Assembly: GCA_002423145.1 (NCBI GenBank)
Contig: DIUU01000013.1
Location: 75,336-139,335, forward strand
Direction of reading: 5' to 3'
Origin: Acholeplasmataceae bacterium UBA6150
GTDB lineage: Bacteria; Bacillota_I; Bacilli_A; Acholeplasmatales; UBA5453
DNA: 64,000 nucleotides
The translations under genes and the position numbers were made by a program. A model generated the notes under the pieces. That model was not told the DNA's origin and searched no databases. It saw nothing but the letters and a program-made list of their open reading frames with translations. Shown piece by piece: positions 9,564 through 17,875 of the stretch. The number at the start of each line of letters is the position of its first letter. The first letter of the stretch is position 1.

Positions 9564-10221
9564 GTGTTTTATCTCCTTGTTGATGTGTAACAATTTTAAT
9601 CCCTGAGGATGCACCAATGCGTGTCGCACCGGCTTGAATCATCGCGATGGCGTCATCATAGCTTCTCACGCCACCAGAGGCTTTAACGCCATAGTTTGGT
9701 CCGACTGTTTTACGCATCAATGCGATGTCTTCAACAGTTGCGCCACCTGTCGAAAAACCAGTGGATGTTTTAACAAAATCAGCCTTTGCTTTAACAGACA
9801 ATTCGCAACCTTTGATTTTTTCATCGTGTGTCAAAAGACAAGTTTCCAAAATGACTTTAACCAATTTTCCCGATGCAGATTGAACAACCGATTGAATGTC
9901 GTGTAATACTAAATCATATTTTCGATCTTTTAAATTCCCTACTGAAATAACCATATCGATTTCATCTGCGCCATCTAAAACCGCTTGTTTGGTTTCAAAT
10001 GCTTTTGCTTCTAAACTGTGTGCACCTGACGGAAAACCGACGACTGTACAAACCAAAACGGTAGAATCCTTCAATAAGGATTTTGCCAATTTTACATAAT
10101 TGGGATTGACACATACACTCATGAAATCATACATTTTTGCTTCTTCACAAAGCTTGATGATGTCCGCTTCCACCACACTCGGTCCCAATTTCGTGTGGTC
10201 AATAAATTTATTTAGTTGCAT
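9541..10221 (-). CDS. deoC: Deoxyribose-phosphate aldolase
   Basis: 226 residues with GGAGG upstream of the ATG. The Schiff-base lysine is in DFVKTSTGFSTGGAT, the second active-site lysine in GVKASGGVRS, and GADEIDMVISVG is the strand with the catalytic Asp. It cleaves deoxyribose 5-phosphate to glyceraldehyde 3-phosphate and acetaldehyde. Together with deoD it routes deoxynucleoside sugar into glycolysis. The visible genes lack deoB, which may be elsewhere. Confidence 0.96.
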   Translation of the reverse strand: MQLNKFIDHTKLGPSVVEADIIKLCEEAKMYDFMSVCVNPNYVKLAKSLLKDSTVLVCTVVGFPSGAHSLEAKAFETKQAVLDGADEIDMVISVGNLKDRKYDLVLHDIQSVVQSASGKLVKVILETCLLTHDEKIKGCELSVKAKADFVKTSTGFSTGGATVEDIALMRKTVGPNYGVKASGGVRSYDDAIAMIQAGATRIGASSGIKIVTHQQGDKTHESNTTY

Positions 10222-10222
10222 A

Positions 10223-10459
10223 CTAAACCTCCGTTTCGCCTTTTCTACTTAATTTTACAATATGCACAAGTGTGAGCCCTACATTGAGTAAGGTCACAGA
10301 TAGTGAACCAATCAAGACGCCATAAATGATGAAAATCAAGCTACCAATGATATTGATGTAGCGAATCTTTCTTTCACCCTTCATTAAGAATGAAATGAGA
10401 ACCAAAAGTCCAGCGGACACACCAAATATTTCGATGATTGCTGGGTCTATATTAAACAT
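10223..10459 (-). CDS. Small YgjV-like integral membrane protein
   Basis: 78 residues with three predicted membrane helices (about 10-26, 34-50 and 52-70) joined by a short basic loop GERKIRYIN and a basic C-terminus. The pattern resembles the small YgjV-type or PQ-loop-like half-transporters, but similarity is weak and no substrate can be assigned. Its stop is one base before deoC, and GGAGG precedes the start. It may be a nucleoside-related membrane component by context only (inference). Confidence 0.65.
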   Translation of the reverse strand: MFNIDPAIIEIFGVSAGLLVLISFLMKGERKIRYINIIGSLIFIIYGVLIGSLSVTLLNVGLTLVHIVKLSRKGETEV

Positions 10460-10480
10460 GTTTTTACCTCCTTTATTTGT

Positions 10481-10506
10481 ATATAAAAGGGCCTAGATTG
10501 ACCCTT
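10481..10506 (-). terminator. Possible weak terminator before the YgjV-like gene
   Basis: AAGGGTC/GGCCCTT hairpin with a six-base loop followed by TTTTATAT on the minus strand. The T-tract is interrupted, so it may only attenuate transcription between the upstream unknown gene and the YgjV-like/deoC/deoD set. Confidence 0.4.
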
Positions 10507-11371
10507 ATATGTCGATAACTTTATCCAATTCAATGTGTAAAAGTGCACCATTGATTGGGGTGAATTTAGTTTTTTTAATGATTTTCATCACTTTTTTGAC
10601 GTGTTTTGGTTCTACAACACGGGTATTTTGTAAGAACCCAGGCACACCAGTCGTCATTTTATCAATTTTTGCCATGACTTCATGAAACGGCATAATCTTT
10701 TGTTCAAGACCTGTTCTAAAATAGACAAAATCGATGTGAGGTGGAAACAATGTGACGGTATTTTCACGCCATTCAATCGAGAAATGCACTTTTTGATCTT
10801 CATCTAGTACGACAAAATAGTTAGGTACATAGATATCTAACTCTTTATAATAACGGTGCAAATCGTATTGTTCATCCACGTACTTTAAACAGTCATTGAG
10901 TTTTTGATCGTTAAATGTATGATAATCTTTGAGTTGATATCCATATTTATCTTTATAGGCTTTTCTTACAATATCAAATACTTTTTCGACGACTTCCATT
11001 TTAAAGTGTAAAACATCTTCAAACATGTCATGATAAATCGCAAAATTAAACTCTTTGCATAATCTTTCAACAATATTGAAAACCTTTTTTGCGCCATAAA
11101 AAGGCGTCATTAAAGGTATTTCCAACCTAAAATTAACGTCAAGGTATTGCGGGTCCAGTTTATAAATATCGGTAACAGTGGATTTACGAGAAATCACAAA
11201 ATCGGCTTTTGTTTTTAAAATGGGGTGACGATACTCCATGCGCACTTCGCTCGACGTTTCAGATACATCCCCTAGCTTGGCTTCTTGAATATCATCGAAA
11301 AAAGATAATATGCGTTCATAATCAAAAGCTCTACTTTTTTCCTTAAAAAAATGAAGCACAAACACGTTCAT
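10505..11371 (-). CDS. Hypothetical cytosolic protein
   Basis: 288 residues, no signal peptide, no membrane segment, and no family I recognise. It is rich in charged and aromatic residues (FYGAKKVFNIVERL, HFSIEWRENTVTLFPP, FLQNTRVVEPKH). The gene has normal codon use for the window and stops 12 bases from the start region of the next gene downstream, so it is a real gene. It sits between surE and the deoC/deoD genes. Function unknown. Confidence 0.75.
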   Translation of the reverse strand: MNVFVLHFFKEKSRAFDYERILSFFDDIQEAKLGDVSETSSEVRMEYRHPILKTKADFVISRKSTVTDIYKLDPQYLDVNFRLEIPLMTPFYGAKKVFNIVERLCKEFNFAIYHDMFEDVLHFKMEVVEKVFDIVRKAYKDKYGYQLKDYHTFNDQKLNDCLKYVDEQYDLHRYYKELDIYVPNYFVVLDEDQKVHFSIEWRENTVTLFPPHIDFVYFRTGLEQKIMPFHEVMAKIDKMTTGVPGFLQNTRVVEPKHVKKVMKIIKKTKFTPINGALLHIELDKVIDI

Positions 11372-11383
11372 ATAAACACATCC

Positions 11384-12154
11384 TTACTCAATTATATTAT
11401 CATATATTGAGGTTACATTCAATTGCTTTTGGTTTTCTAAGATTTGAAGTAAATCGTTATGGGTGCGATTTTCAAATAACGGGGTAATCGATAAGTACCC
11501 AGTTCTAAAGGCAGTCACATCCGAATTTTCATCTTCAATACCATCAATCAATTCATAAACCGTTTCGTACAGTTGGTCGCCAACACGGTTAAATTTAGCG
11601 GCGTGGTGATGTTTGCCTTGTGTTGTCCATTTAACACCTATGAACATCTCATATTTCGAACTTGGGTAGTTGATATTTAAAATATAGTCTTTTCCCAAAG
11701 CCTGATTTTCAAGTAAATATTTAACCAATTTGTAAATCGATTTTTCTGCCATCGGTAAACTCTTCTTTGGACCAGATACAGCAATTGCAGGAATGCCTAA
11801 AATGAGGGCTTCTGTTGCTGCAGCGACTGTACCAGAATAGAGTACATCGGATCCGACATTCAGACCACTATTAACACCGCTCACACATAAATCGAAAGAA
11901 ACGCCTAAAACACCCACAGCGATGCGGGTGCAGTCAGCGGGTTTACCAAGGACAGAGAGTGCTTTTTTCGCTCCATAGAGATGTCCATAGTCTTTTACCT
12001 TTAGTGGCTCATTGATGGTAATCCCATGTCCTTGACCACTTTGGTGGGTTTCAGGAGCAACCACATAAATATCGCCTAAGGGAGAGAGTTCTTTTGCAAG
12101 AACTTCAATCCCAGGCTCTAAAATACCGTCATCATTGACGATTAAAATATTCAT
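11384..12154 (-). CDS. surE: 5'/3'-nucleotidase SurE
   Basis: 256 residues from ATG 12154, which has AAAGGTGA just upstream; a GTG three codons earlier is less likely. The metal site is NDDGILEPGI at residues 5-14, followed by the conserved S (HQSGQG) and the VNSGLNVGSD block. SurE dephosphorylates nucleoside monophosphates and short polyphosphates in the cytosol. It lies one base after the ileS stop, so it is co-transcribed with ileS under the T-box. Confidence 0.93.
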   Translation of the reverse strand: MNILIVNDDGILEPGIEVLAKELSPLGDIYVVAPETHQSGQGHGITINEPLKVKDYGHLYGAKKALSVLGKPADCTRIAVGVLGVSFDLCVSGVNSGLNVGSDVLYSGTVAAATEALILGIPAIAVSGPKKSLPMAEKSIYKLVKYLLENQALGKDYILNINYPSSKYEMFIGVKWTTQGKHHHAAKFNRVGDQLYETVYELIDGIEDENSDVTAFRTGYLSITPLFENRTHNDLLQILENQKQLNVTSIYDNIIE

Positions 12155-12155
12155 T

Positions 12156-14849
12156 CTACTCACCTTTTAATACCGCTTCGCATCGTGGACAAACATGTGT
12201 TTCATTGACATTTGGAACAATATTCCAACAACGTTCACACTTATGGCCTTCAGCGACTTCTGTTTGTATCGAGAGCACATCCGATGCTTGCAGTTCAATA
12301 CTCGAAATCATTAAGACCTGAGTTAATGAAATCTGTAGTGATTCAATCGATTGCTTCATGGCATTTGGAAGTTTAACAACGGCTTTCGCTTCTAAAGATT
12401 TACCAATGACTTTGTTCTTACGCATATCTTCTAGTTGTTTTAATAATTCATCACGAAGCACGATGAATTGTTCAAAAGCGACATCCAAGTCACGGTCTGA
12501 ATAAGACAGTTTGTTTGGCATACGTTCTAAATACACATCGTCAAGTCGCGCAAATGGTAGTGACCAGTAAGCCTCTGAAGTCGTGTGTGGTAAAATTGGG
12601 TTTAATAATTTCAACAGGGTCATCAATTGCTCATATAAAACCGTTTGAACACTTCTTCTTAAGAGACCCTTTTGTGATTCAACATATAAGATATCCTTCG
12701 TATAATCTAAGTAGAAGGCGGATAAATCATTGATCATGTAGTTCGTAACGTTACGGTATACCACATCAAACTTGTATCCATCAAAGGCTTCATACACACT
12801 TTGTTTTAAGTCTTCCAGTTTATGCAACATCACTTTATCTAAGGAGCCCAATTGGCTGTATTCAACTAGATCTTTTTCAGGATTAAAGTCAAATAAGTTA
12901 GATAATAGGAATTTGAATGTATTACGAATCTTTCGGTACGATTCTGACACTTGTTTCATCAATTGATCGCCGATTCTAACGTCAGATGAATACTCTACTG
13001 AAGATACCCATAATCTTAGGATATCCGCACCCATTTCTGATGTGATTTTAAGTGGATCTGTGGTATTTCCCAACGATTTACTCATCGCTCTACCATCTTT
13101 ATCTAAAACGAATCCATGGGATACAACGGCTTTATAAGGCGCTCTTCCATAAAGTGCAACCCCTGTGATCAAACTGGAGTTAAACCACCCACGGTACTGA
13201 TCAGAGCCTTCTAGATATAAATCGGCTGGATATGTTAAACCACGTCTTTCAAGCAATTTGTGAGATGACCCAGAGTCAAACCATACATCCATGATGTCGG
13301 TTTCTTTTCTAAATAGGCCATTCGGTGAACCCGGATGGGAATAGCCTTTTGGTAACAAATCTTTCGCTTCTTTATCAAGCCAAGCGTTGGTACCTTCTAC
13401 TTCAACAATCGAAGCGACATGATTGATGACTTTTTGATCGATGATAGCTTCGCCATTTTCGGCGTAGAACACAGGGATTGGTACACCCCAAGCTCGTTGT
13501 CTTGAAATACACCAGTCGTTGCGATCTTTGATCATATTATGGATGCGTAGTTCGCCCCATTTTTGAATCCAGTTGGTATTTTTGATTTCTTCTAATAATG
13601 GTTTTTTCAATAAATCAATGGAAGCGAACCATTGTGGGGTTGCTCTAAAAATGATTGGCTTTTTGGTGCGCCAGTCGTGTGGATAGCTGTGTTTGAAATA
13701 GCTGACGTGTAATAAATTACCCAATCCTTGAAGTTTTTCGACGATGAGTGGGTTTGCTTTTTCATAATAGATGCCTTCAAATTCTAGAGCTTCTTTGGTA
13801 AATATACCTTTATCATCCACAGGAACTAGAATGTCTAAATTGTATTTTTTACCGACATTATAGTCATCTTCACCATGTCCAGGTGCGGTATGAACCAGTC
13901 CTGTGCCATCGGTATCGGTAACGTGTTCACCTAAAATAACAGGACACACTTTACCATTTAATGGATGGATATACTGAATGAATTCAAGTTCTGTACCCAT
14001 GAAACTTTCGACAACGCTAAAATCAGTCCATTTGAGTACAGTTGCGACTTTCTCAAGTAAGGATTTAGCGATGATATATTTTTGTTCTTCGACTTTTACA
14101 ACCACATAACTTAATAGTGGATTGGCAGAAATTGCTAAGTTCGCAGGTAATGTCCATGGCGTTGTAGTCCAAATGATTAACTTTTGGCCAGCACGTTTTT
14201 CTGAAACGATTTCAAAAGCCACATAAATCGATGGGCTGGTGACATCTTCGTATTCAATTTCAGCTTCTGCGAGTGCAGATTCTGAACTGGGTGACCAATA
14301 GACAGGCTTCAATCCTTTATAGATTAAACCTTTTTGAGCCATCGCTCCAAAGACACGGAGTTGATCTGCTTCATAAGCAGGGTTTAGTGTAATATAGGGT
14401 TTGTCCCATTCACCAAGTATACCCAAGCGTTTGAATTGAACTTTTTGCATTTTGACTTGTTCAAGGGCGTAATCATGACATAACTTTCTAAAGTCTGAAA
14501 CAGTCATTTCCTTACGATTGACACCTTTTTTGGTCAACGCCTGTTCGATTGGTAGACCATGGGTATCCCAACCTGGGATAAATGGCGCGTAAAAACCTTG
14601 CATTGTTTTATAACGAACAACGAAGTCTTTCAATATTTTATTGAGTGCGTGACCAATGTGGATTGCACCATTGGCGTAGGGTGGACCATCGTGTAAAACA
14701 AACGGTGTGTTACCTTCGTTTTGCTTCAAAACGCGGTTGTATAAATCCATTTTTTCCCATTCCGCTTGGAACTCAGCTTCTCTGACCCCCAAGTTGCCAC
14801 GCATTTCAAAACTGGTTTGTGGTAATAATAATGTGTCTTTTAATTCCAT
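12156..14849 (-). CDS. ileS: Isoleucyl-tRNA synthetase
   Basis: 897 residues, class Ia. HIGH motif in NGAIHIGHALNK, editing-domain TTTPWTLPAN with GTGLVHTAPGHGEDD, DVWFDSGSSH, the tRNA-binding C-terminal domain and a terminal zinc knuckle (CERCW...CPRC). The KMSKS loop reads AMSKSLGN, so its first lysine is alanine while the catalytic second lysine is kept. The gene is preceded by a strong AGGAGG site and a T-box leader that senses uncharged tRNA-Ile. Confidence 0.97.
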   Translation of the reverse strand: MELKDTLLLPQTSFEMRGNLGVREAEFQAEWEKMDLYNRVLKQNEGNTPFVLHDGPPYANGAIHIGHALNKILKDFVVRYKTMQGFYAPFIPGWDTHGLPIEQALTKKGVNRKEMTVSDFRKLCHDYALEQVKMQKVQFKRLGILGEWDKPYITLNPAYEADQLRVFGAMAQKGLIYKGLKPVYWSPSSESALAEAEIEYEDVTSPSIYVAFEIVSEKRAGQKLIIWTTTPWTLPANLAISANPLLSYVVVKVEEQKYIIAKSLLEKVATVLKWTDFSVVESFMGTELEFIQYIHPLNGKVCPVILGEHVTDTDGTGLVHTAPGHGEDDYNVGKKYNLDILVPVDDKGIFTKEALEFEGIYYEKANPLIVEKLQGLGNLLHVSYFKHSYPHDWRTKKPIIFRATPQWFASIDLLKKPLLEEIKNTNWIQKWGELRIHNMIKDRNDWCISRQRAWGVPIPVFYAENGEAIIDQKVINHVASIVEVEGTNAWLDKEAKDLLPKGYSHPGSPNGLFRKETDIMDVWFDSGSSHKLLERRGLTYPADLYLEGSDQYRGWFNSSLITGVALYGRAPYKAVVSHGFVLDKDGRAMSKSLGNTTDPLKITSEMGADILRLWVSSVEYSSDVRIGDQLMKQVSESYRKIRNTFKFLLSNLFDFNPEKDLVEYSQLGSLDKVMLHKLEDLKQSVYEAFDGYKFDVVYRNVTNYMINDLSAFYLDYTKDILYVESQKGLLRRSVQTVLYEQLMTLLKLLNPILPHTTSEAYWSLPFARLDDVYLERMPNKLSYSDRDLDVAFEQFIVLRDELLKQLEDMRKNKVIGKSLEAKAVVKLPNAMKQSIESLQISLTQVLMISSIELQASDVLSIQTEVAEGHKCERCWNIVPNVNETHVCPRCEAVLKGE

Positions 14850-14867
14850 GTATATTCCTCCTAAAAA

Positions 14868-15056
14868 AATAAAAACGTCCCTAGAATATATCTAAGGACG
14901 ACAATGTCGCGGTACCACCTTAGTTCTAACTAAAAAACAGTTAGCCCTCTTACACTTTAACGCAGTGTCTACAATTGCTTACTGGTGATCATATAGAAGT
15001 ATTTGCTTAGGCTTACACCACCCCTAAGTCGCTTAATTACCATAGATTCCTATATT
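14868..15056 (-). promoter_or_regulatory. T-box riboswitch (tRNA-Ile) of ileS
   Basis: Minus-strand leader between ylmH and ileS. The T-box core AAGGTGGTACCGCG (14908-14921) is followed by a terminator (arms 14876-14885 and 14891-14900, then TTTTTATTTTTTT). In the stem-I region a plausible specifier codon is ATC at 14989-14987, read in the context ATATGATCACCAG, matching isoleucine. By family mechanism, uncharged tRNA-Ile pairs with the specifier and with the bulge in the antiterminator, allowing read-through into ileS and surE. Confidence 0.93.
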
Positions 15057-15066
15057 GTGTCCAATG

Positions 15067-15774
15067 TTATCGCAACAATTCGCATTTGATTCTAACTTTA
15101 AGGCTTTTGGATGTTCCCATGTCATCTGTTAAGATGATTCTACCATAGCCTCTGACTGATATTATATCATAAGGTTTCAATAAAACAGTATATTTTTGTA
15201 CAGGAAAGTAGTTAATTTTCACTTTTTCTTGGTCAATTAACCCCTTGACATCTTCTCTAGGTATGTTGAATGCTTTGCTGACTAAAGCGTCTACACGCAA
15301 ACTATCCAAGAACAGGGTTACAGTTTCACTTTTTTCTTTAATCTCATTGGGTAAAAGCTCAATACTTTCAAAATAGATAAAGTCTTGCTTGATTTGATGC
15401 AGATCTAAAAAGACTTGAAGTATTTCCTCTACCACTTGAATATAAATATGGGTGTCAGTGATAAAAATATCACCAAACGTATCCCGTTCAATCCCTAAAT
15501 GCATCAGAGCCCCAAGCACATCACGGTGAGATAAGTTTGAATCTTGATAGGTGCTTCTCAATGTTTTCATTTTAAAAGCGGGTTTTTGTTCTATGTCAGT
15601 CACGTAAACTCGCGCATATTCAGACAGTGGATTGGACTCATAAATATGAAAACCTTTAAATATCGATTTGACCAAATCCCGTTCGGGTGGGTTTAAAAAT
15701 CGGTATAAAAGGTCTTGATGAAAGTGCTCTCTTTGGTTTTTTAACCTGCGGTGGAAATCAGTCTTTGTATTCAT
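15067..15774 (-). CDS. ylmH: S4-domain RNA-binding protein YlmH
   Basis: 235 residues. The C-terminal S4 domain (about 145-205) is recognisable as LRVDALVSKAFNIPREDV...GLIDQEKVKINY, and the N-terminal part matches the YlmH layout. YlmH homologues act on stalled 50S-peptidyl-tRNA complexes in ribosome rescue and are encoded in Firmicute division clusters. The start overlaps the end of sepF by 17 bases and has no clear Shine-Dalgarno site, so translation is probably coupled. Confidence 0.88.
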   Translation of the reverse strand: MNTKTDFHRRLKNQREHFHQDLLYRFLNPPERDLVKSIFKGFHIYESNPLSEYARVYVTDIEQKPAFKMKTLRSTYQDSNLSHRDVLGALMHLGIERDTFGDIFITDTHIYIQVVEEILQVFLDLHQIKQDFIYFESIELLPNEIKEKSETVTLFLDSLRVDALVSKAFNIPREDVKGLIDQEKVKINYFPVQKYTVLLKPYDIISVRGYGRIILTDDMGTSKSLKVRIKCELLR

Positions 15775-16105
15775 CGACGAATTGTTTCAATGTGCCATCT
15801 TTAAATTCTTGTTGTCGAGCAAATAAAAACACTTTTTTATTGATTTGAATGATTTCGCCTTCGATGGCGAAGACGACACCTGACAAGAAAGCCATGATTT
15901 TATTGGCTGGGTCTGGTTGGAGTTCTTCGAAGTTAAGTACCAGAGGATGCCCATCAACCAATTCTGTGGCCAAAGATGTGATATACGCATCTTCATCGGT
16001 CGATAAAGATTCGAATATGACACGGTCATACGCGCTGGTCAACGTTTCGCCTTGATAATTAGGCAAAACATTTTCGGATTTTTTGATTTTACTAAAAATT
16101 GCCAT
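15758..16105 (-). CDS. sepF: Cell division protein SepF
   Basis: 115 residues, shorter than the 130-150 usual in Firmicutes because the variable linker is brief. A short N-terminal membrane-binding stretch (MAIFSKIKK) is followed by the SepF core with LVDGHPLVLNFEEL, NKIMAFLSGVVFAIEGEIIQI and KVFLFA. SepF tethers FtsZ filaments to the membrane and shapes the Z ring, and in an organism without an evident ftsA nearby it is the likely anchor. It lies between yggS and ylmH as in Bacillus. Confidence 0.92.
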   Translation of the reverse strand: MAIFSKIKKSENVLPNYQGETLTSAYDRVIFESLSTDEDAYITSLATELVDGHPLVLNFEELQPDPANKIMAFLSGVVFAIEGEIIQINKKVFLFARQQEFKDGTLKQFVDEYKD

Positions 16106-16113
16106 AAATTACC

Positions 16114-16737
16114 TCACAGGATGAATTTTCTACCGATACGAACAAAATCGGTACCAACCGATAATGCAATATCGTAATCTTGGGTCATGCCCATCGAAAG
16201 ATAGGGTAAGTTGTATTTGATTTTTAAGGATTTCAATACCTCAAATATGGCTTTGGTTTGGTTGGTATCCCCATCCACACCCATGGCCATAAAACCGACT
16301 ACCCTTATTTTATCATAAAACATAACTTCTTTTAAGAAATCGTCGATTTTTTCTACAGATAAGCCTGTTTTATTGGGGTCTTTGTTGACATTGAGTTCAA
16401 TGAAACAATCGAGTGGCGTCTGACGGAATTTTTGAATCTCATTTGCCAGTTTGATGGAATCCAAACTATGCAAATAATTGATTTCTGGTATGAGTTTTTT
16501 GACTTTATTGGTTTGTAAATGACCAATAAAATGCCAAACAATCGATAAATCATTCAGTTGTGCCTTTTTATCCAATAACACTTGTGCGTGATTTTCGCCA
16601 AAATGACGAATCCCTGCCTGATATATTTCTCTCATCTCGAGCGCATTGACATATTTTGAAGCACAGATGACTTTAACCTCAGGGAATGATTCCATAGAGG
16701 ATATTATCATTTCTGTATTGAAGGTCAGTTTAGACAT
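16114..16737 (-). CDS. yggS: YggS/YlmE-type PLP-binding protein
   Basis: 207 residues from ATG 16737; longer in-frame starts would run deep into ychF. The PLP lysine is in VICASKYVN (about residue 28), and the phosphate-binding tail is YLSMGMTQDYDIALSVGTDF with VRIG. These proteins maintain the balance of pyridoxal phosphate and have no known catalysis. The N-terminus lacks the usual helix of about 15-20 residues before the first strand, and the start has only a distant GGGGATG site, so the start is less certain. The start overlaps ychF by eight bases. Confidence 0.88.
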   Translation of the reverse strand: MSKLTFNTEMIISSMESFPEVKVICASKYVNALEMREIYQAGIRHFGENHAQVLLDKKAQLNDLSIVWHFIGHLQTNKVKKLIPEINYLHSLDSIKLANEIQKFRQTPLDCFIELNVNKDPNKTGLSVEKIDDFLKEVMFYDKIRVVGFMAMGVDGDTNQTKAIFEVLKSLKIKYNLPYLSMGMTQDYDIALSVGTDFVRIGRKFIL

Positions 16738-17830
16738 TAAATTTGAATAACATGACATCCCCATCTTTAACGAGGTAGTCTTTGCCTTCTTGTCTAACAC
16801 GTCCGGCCTCTTTGGCTGACATGTAAGAGCCATATTTGATTAAATCATCGTAAGCGACGGTTTCTGCTCGAATGAAACCACGTTCGAAATCGCTATGAAT
16901 GATGCCTGCACATTGTGGGGCAGTCATGCCTTTTCTGAATGTCCATGCTTTGGCTTCCATTGGACCTGCTGTAAAGTAGGTTTGTAAACCCAATCGATGG
17001 TAGGTGGTTCGAATCAATTGGTCAAGCCCAGCTTCATGCAATCCAAGTTCTTCCATGAATAACGCTTTATCATCGTCGTCTAATTGCGCGAGTTCCGACT
17101 CTATTTGTGCTGATATATATACCACATCGGCATTTTCGTTTCGGCCTTTTTCAACAAGGCGTAAATAGATTGGATTGGTTTCAACGGTTCTAATCTCTGA
17201 TTCAGATACGTTCACAATATAGATCATTGCTTTCGCTGATAAGAAATTATAACTACGAATAACGGTTCTTTCCTCAGTGGTCAAATCCATCAATCGGATG
17301 GGGATATTGTCTTCTAAACTTTGTTTGACTTTACTTAAAATCTCAAATTCTTCTTTTTCTTCTGGATTTCCCGCTGCTTTTGCTTTTTTTTCAATTTTCG
17401 GAATGCGCTTCATAACCGTGTCGTAATCTGAAATATTGAGTTCAAGTTGAATGATGTCGATGTCTCTCAGTGGATCGACAGACCCTTCAACGTGGATAAT
17501 ATTATCATCTTTGAATAAACGAACCACTTGACAAATGGTATCGACATCACGAATGTGACTTAAAAATTGGTTGCCTAGACCTTCACCTTTAGATGCACCT
17601 TTAACCAAACCCGCGATATCGATGAATTCGACTGTGGTTGGTACGATACGACCTGATTTATACATGGTCGATAAGACTTCAAGGCGTTTATCCTTTAAGG
17701 TAACCACACCGACATTGGGATCAATGGTTGCGAAAGGATAATTCGCTGCGAGTGCAGCACTTTTGGTGATTGCGTTAAATAATGTGGATTTACCGACATT
17801 GGGTAACCCGACGATTCCTGCTCTTAACAT
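16730..17830 (-). CDS. ychF: Ribosome-binding ATPase YchF
   Basis: 366 residues, the family length. P-loop GLPNVGKSTLFNAI, G2/G3 region ATIDPNVGVV and DIAGLVKGASKGEGLGN, a coiled-coil insertion (about 130-200), and a C-terminal TGS domain ending GDVMLFKFNV. YchF prefers ATP and binds ribosomes, with roles in stress responses. A GAAGGAG site precedes the ATG. Its position between ftsZ and yggS is unusual for the division cluster. Confidence 0.95.
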   Translation of the reverse strand: MLRAGIVGLPNVGKSTLFNAITKSAALAANYPFATIDPNVGVVTLKDKRLEVLSTMYKSGRIVPTTVEFIDIAGLVKGASKGEGLGNQFLSHIRDVDTICQVVRLFKDDNIIHVEGSVDPLRDIDIIQLELNISDYDTVMKRIPKIEKKAKAAGNPEEKEEFEILSKVKQSLEDNIPIRLMDLTTEERTVIRSYNFLSAKAMIYIVNVSESEIRTVETNPIYLRLVEKGRNENADVVYISAQIESELAQLDDDDKALFMEELGLHEAGLDQLIRTTYHRLGLQTYFTAGPMEAKAWTFRKGMTAPQCAGIIHSDFERGFIRAETVAYDDLIKYGSYMSAKEAGRVRQEGKDYLVKDGDVMLFKFNV

Positions 17831-17848
17831 ATTTAAAACTCCTTCATC

Positions 17849-17873
17849 AAAAAAGGCGCTATCGCCCCTTTTT
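17849..17873 (-). terminator. Terminator between ftsZ and ychF
   Basis: GGCG-ATAG-CGCC core extended by A/T pairs with one bulged G, followed by TTTTTT on the minus strand, immediately after the ftsZ stop. It may be partial, since ychF starts only 19 bases beyond it. Confidence 0.6.
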
Positions 17874-17875
17874 CG

